Shown: positions 45,762-45,888 of the stretch, piece by piece | How the letters are laid out: each line of letters starts with the position of its first letter | Numbering within the stretch: position 1 is the first letter of the stretch | Position numbers and translations under genes: made by a program | Assembly: GCA_944332225.1 (NCBI GenBank) | Contig: CALVJO010000010.1 | Span: 1 to 45,888, forward strand | DNA: 45,888 nt | Origin: an uncultured Bacilli bacterium | Lineage (GTDB): Bacteria; Bacillota_I; Bacilli_A; RFN20; CAG-449 | Reading direction: 5' to 3' | The notes under the pieces: model-generated | What the model was told of the DNA's origin: nothing | The model's input: the letters and a program-made list of their open reading frames with translations, nothing else | The model's database searches: none

Positions 45762-45833
45762 CTTAAGCAACCATCAACGAAGGAATTTGCGAATTGATCA
45801 ATTGATGATTGCTTAAGACCTTCAATTCGCAAA
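45762..45833 (-). promoter_or_regulatory. Interleaved inverted repeats in the transposase leader
   Basis: Segment A (45762-45777) pairs with A' (45802-45817) over 16 bases with one mismatch. Segment B (45786-45797) pairs with B' (45822-45833) over 12 bases. The order A-B-A'-B' means the two helices exclude each other or form a pseudoknot. In the transposase mRNA leader this could limit translation from read-through transcripts. Confidence 0.5.
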
Positions 45834-45863
45834 GTTATTATACTCAAAACTATTTGTTTTCTC

Positions 45864-45887
45864 ACCAACTATTTTGTAAATACTTCG
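45864..45887 (-). repeat. Right terminal inverted repeat of the IS1595-like element
   Basis: 24 bases, exact inverse of 44857-44880. Confidence 0.9.
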
Positions 45888-45888
45888 A

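Larger units (their letters stand above)
44857..45887 (-). mobile_element. IS1595-like insertion sequence (about 1031 bp)
   Basis: It is bounded by perfect 24-bp inverted repeats (44857-44880 and 45864-45887; outer end CGAAGTATTTACAAAATAG). It carries one transposase gene with an N-terminal zinc ribbon. The window ends one base past the element, so the target duplication cannot be checked. The left flank is AAAATATA, and the single right-flank base, A, is compatible with an 8-bp duplication. Confidence 0.85.

Noticed and set aside
1-45888. Mycoplasma-type code (TGA as Trp)
   Set aside because: Conserved Trp positions use TGG, and TGA ends several intact genes at the expected lengths.
1-45888. 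CRISPR arrays, tRNA or rRNA genes
   Set aside because: No regularly spaced short repeats and no cloverleaf or rRNA-like sequence were seen on reading both strands.

Overview
The window is low-GC DNA from a Gram-positive-type bacterium. It carries rpmE-metG, many type II lipoprotein signals, AGGAGG-type ribosome binding sites and simple stem plus poly-T terminators. Trp is TGG, and TGA ends several genes (for example the response regulator at 8743-8745), so the Mycoplasma code is not used. The content fits an uncultured, gut-type Bacilli/Erysipelotrichia or RF39-like lineage. That placement is inference.

Layout. (1) 1-2046: housekeeping genes rpmE and metG. (2) 2055-18240: a carbohydrate-active surface region. 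A minus-strand operon (4-TM protein plus a membrane-anchored GH3 enzyme with reversed domain order) is separated from a plus-strand set by an IS1634-like insertion sequence. The plus-strand set is a LytTR response regulator, an AgrC-like kinase, a 2-TM protein, a 1720-residue paralogous GH3 with Cys-rich and lectin-like tails, and a repetitive lipoprotein. (3) 18443-20462: a papain-like cysteine peptidase and a small lipoprotein. (4) 20693-30752: a five-gene lipoprotein operon that starts with two tandem M6-type metallopeptidases. (5) 31068-43310: a minus-strand DNA/RNA-processing island. It holds a sigma-4/alpha-CTD-like protein, an SF2 helicase with membrane segments, a DEDDh exonuclease overlapping a possible dsRNA-binding protein, a Cro-type regulator, a PD-(D/E)XK nuclease, a frameshifted unknown gene and a Dna2/Upf1-type helicase fused to a nuclease. 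(6) 43311-45888: a decayed stretch with the tail of a DUF4143-type ATPase on the minus strand and an AAA-M41 (FtsH-like) gene cut by a second IS.

How they may work together. The GH3 enzymes, the Cys-rich lipoprotein, the cysteine peptidase and the M6 lipoproteins all act outside the membrane and look like a glycan/protein-degrading surface apparatus. An ATGTAA-N4-TTACAT operator occurs before the first GH3 operon, between the IS and the two-component genes, and before the metallopeptidase operon, which suggests a shared LacI/CcpA-like control. The island at 31-43 kb looks like a defence or mobile-element-control island. Its helicase, exonuclease, dsRBD-like and sigma-like set is the best candidate here for an undescribed system. 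No tRNA, rRNA or CRISPR array was seen.
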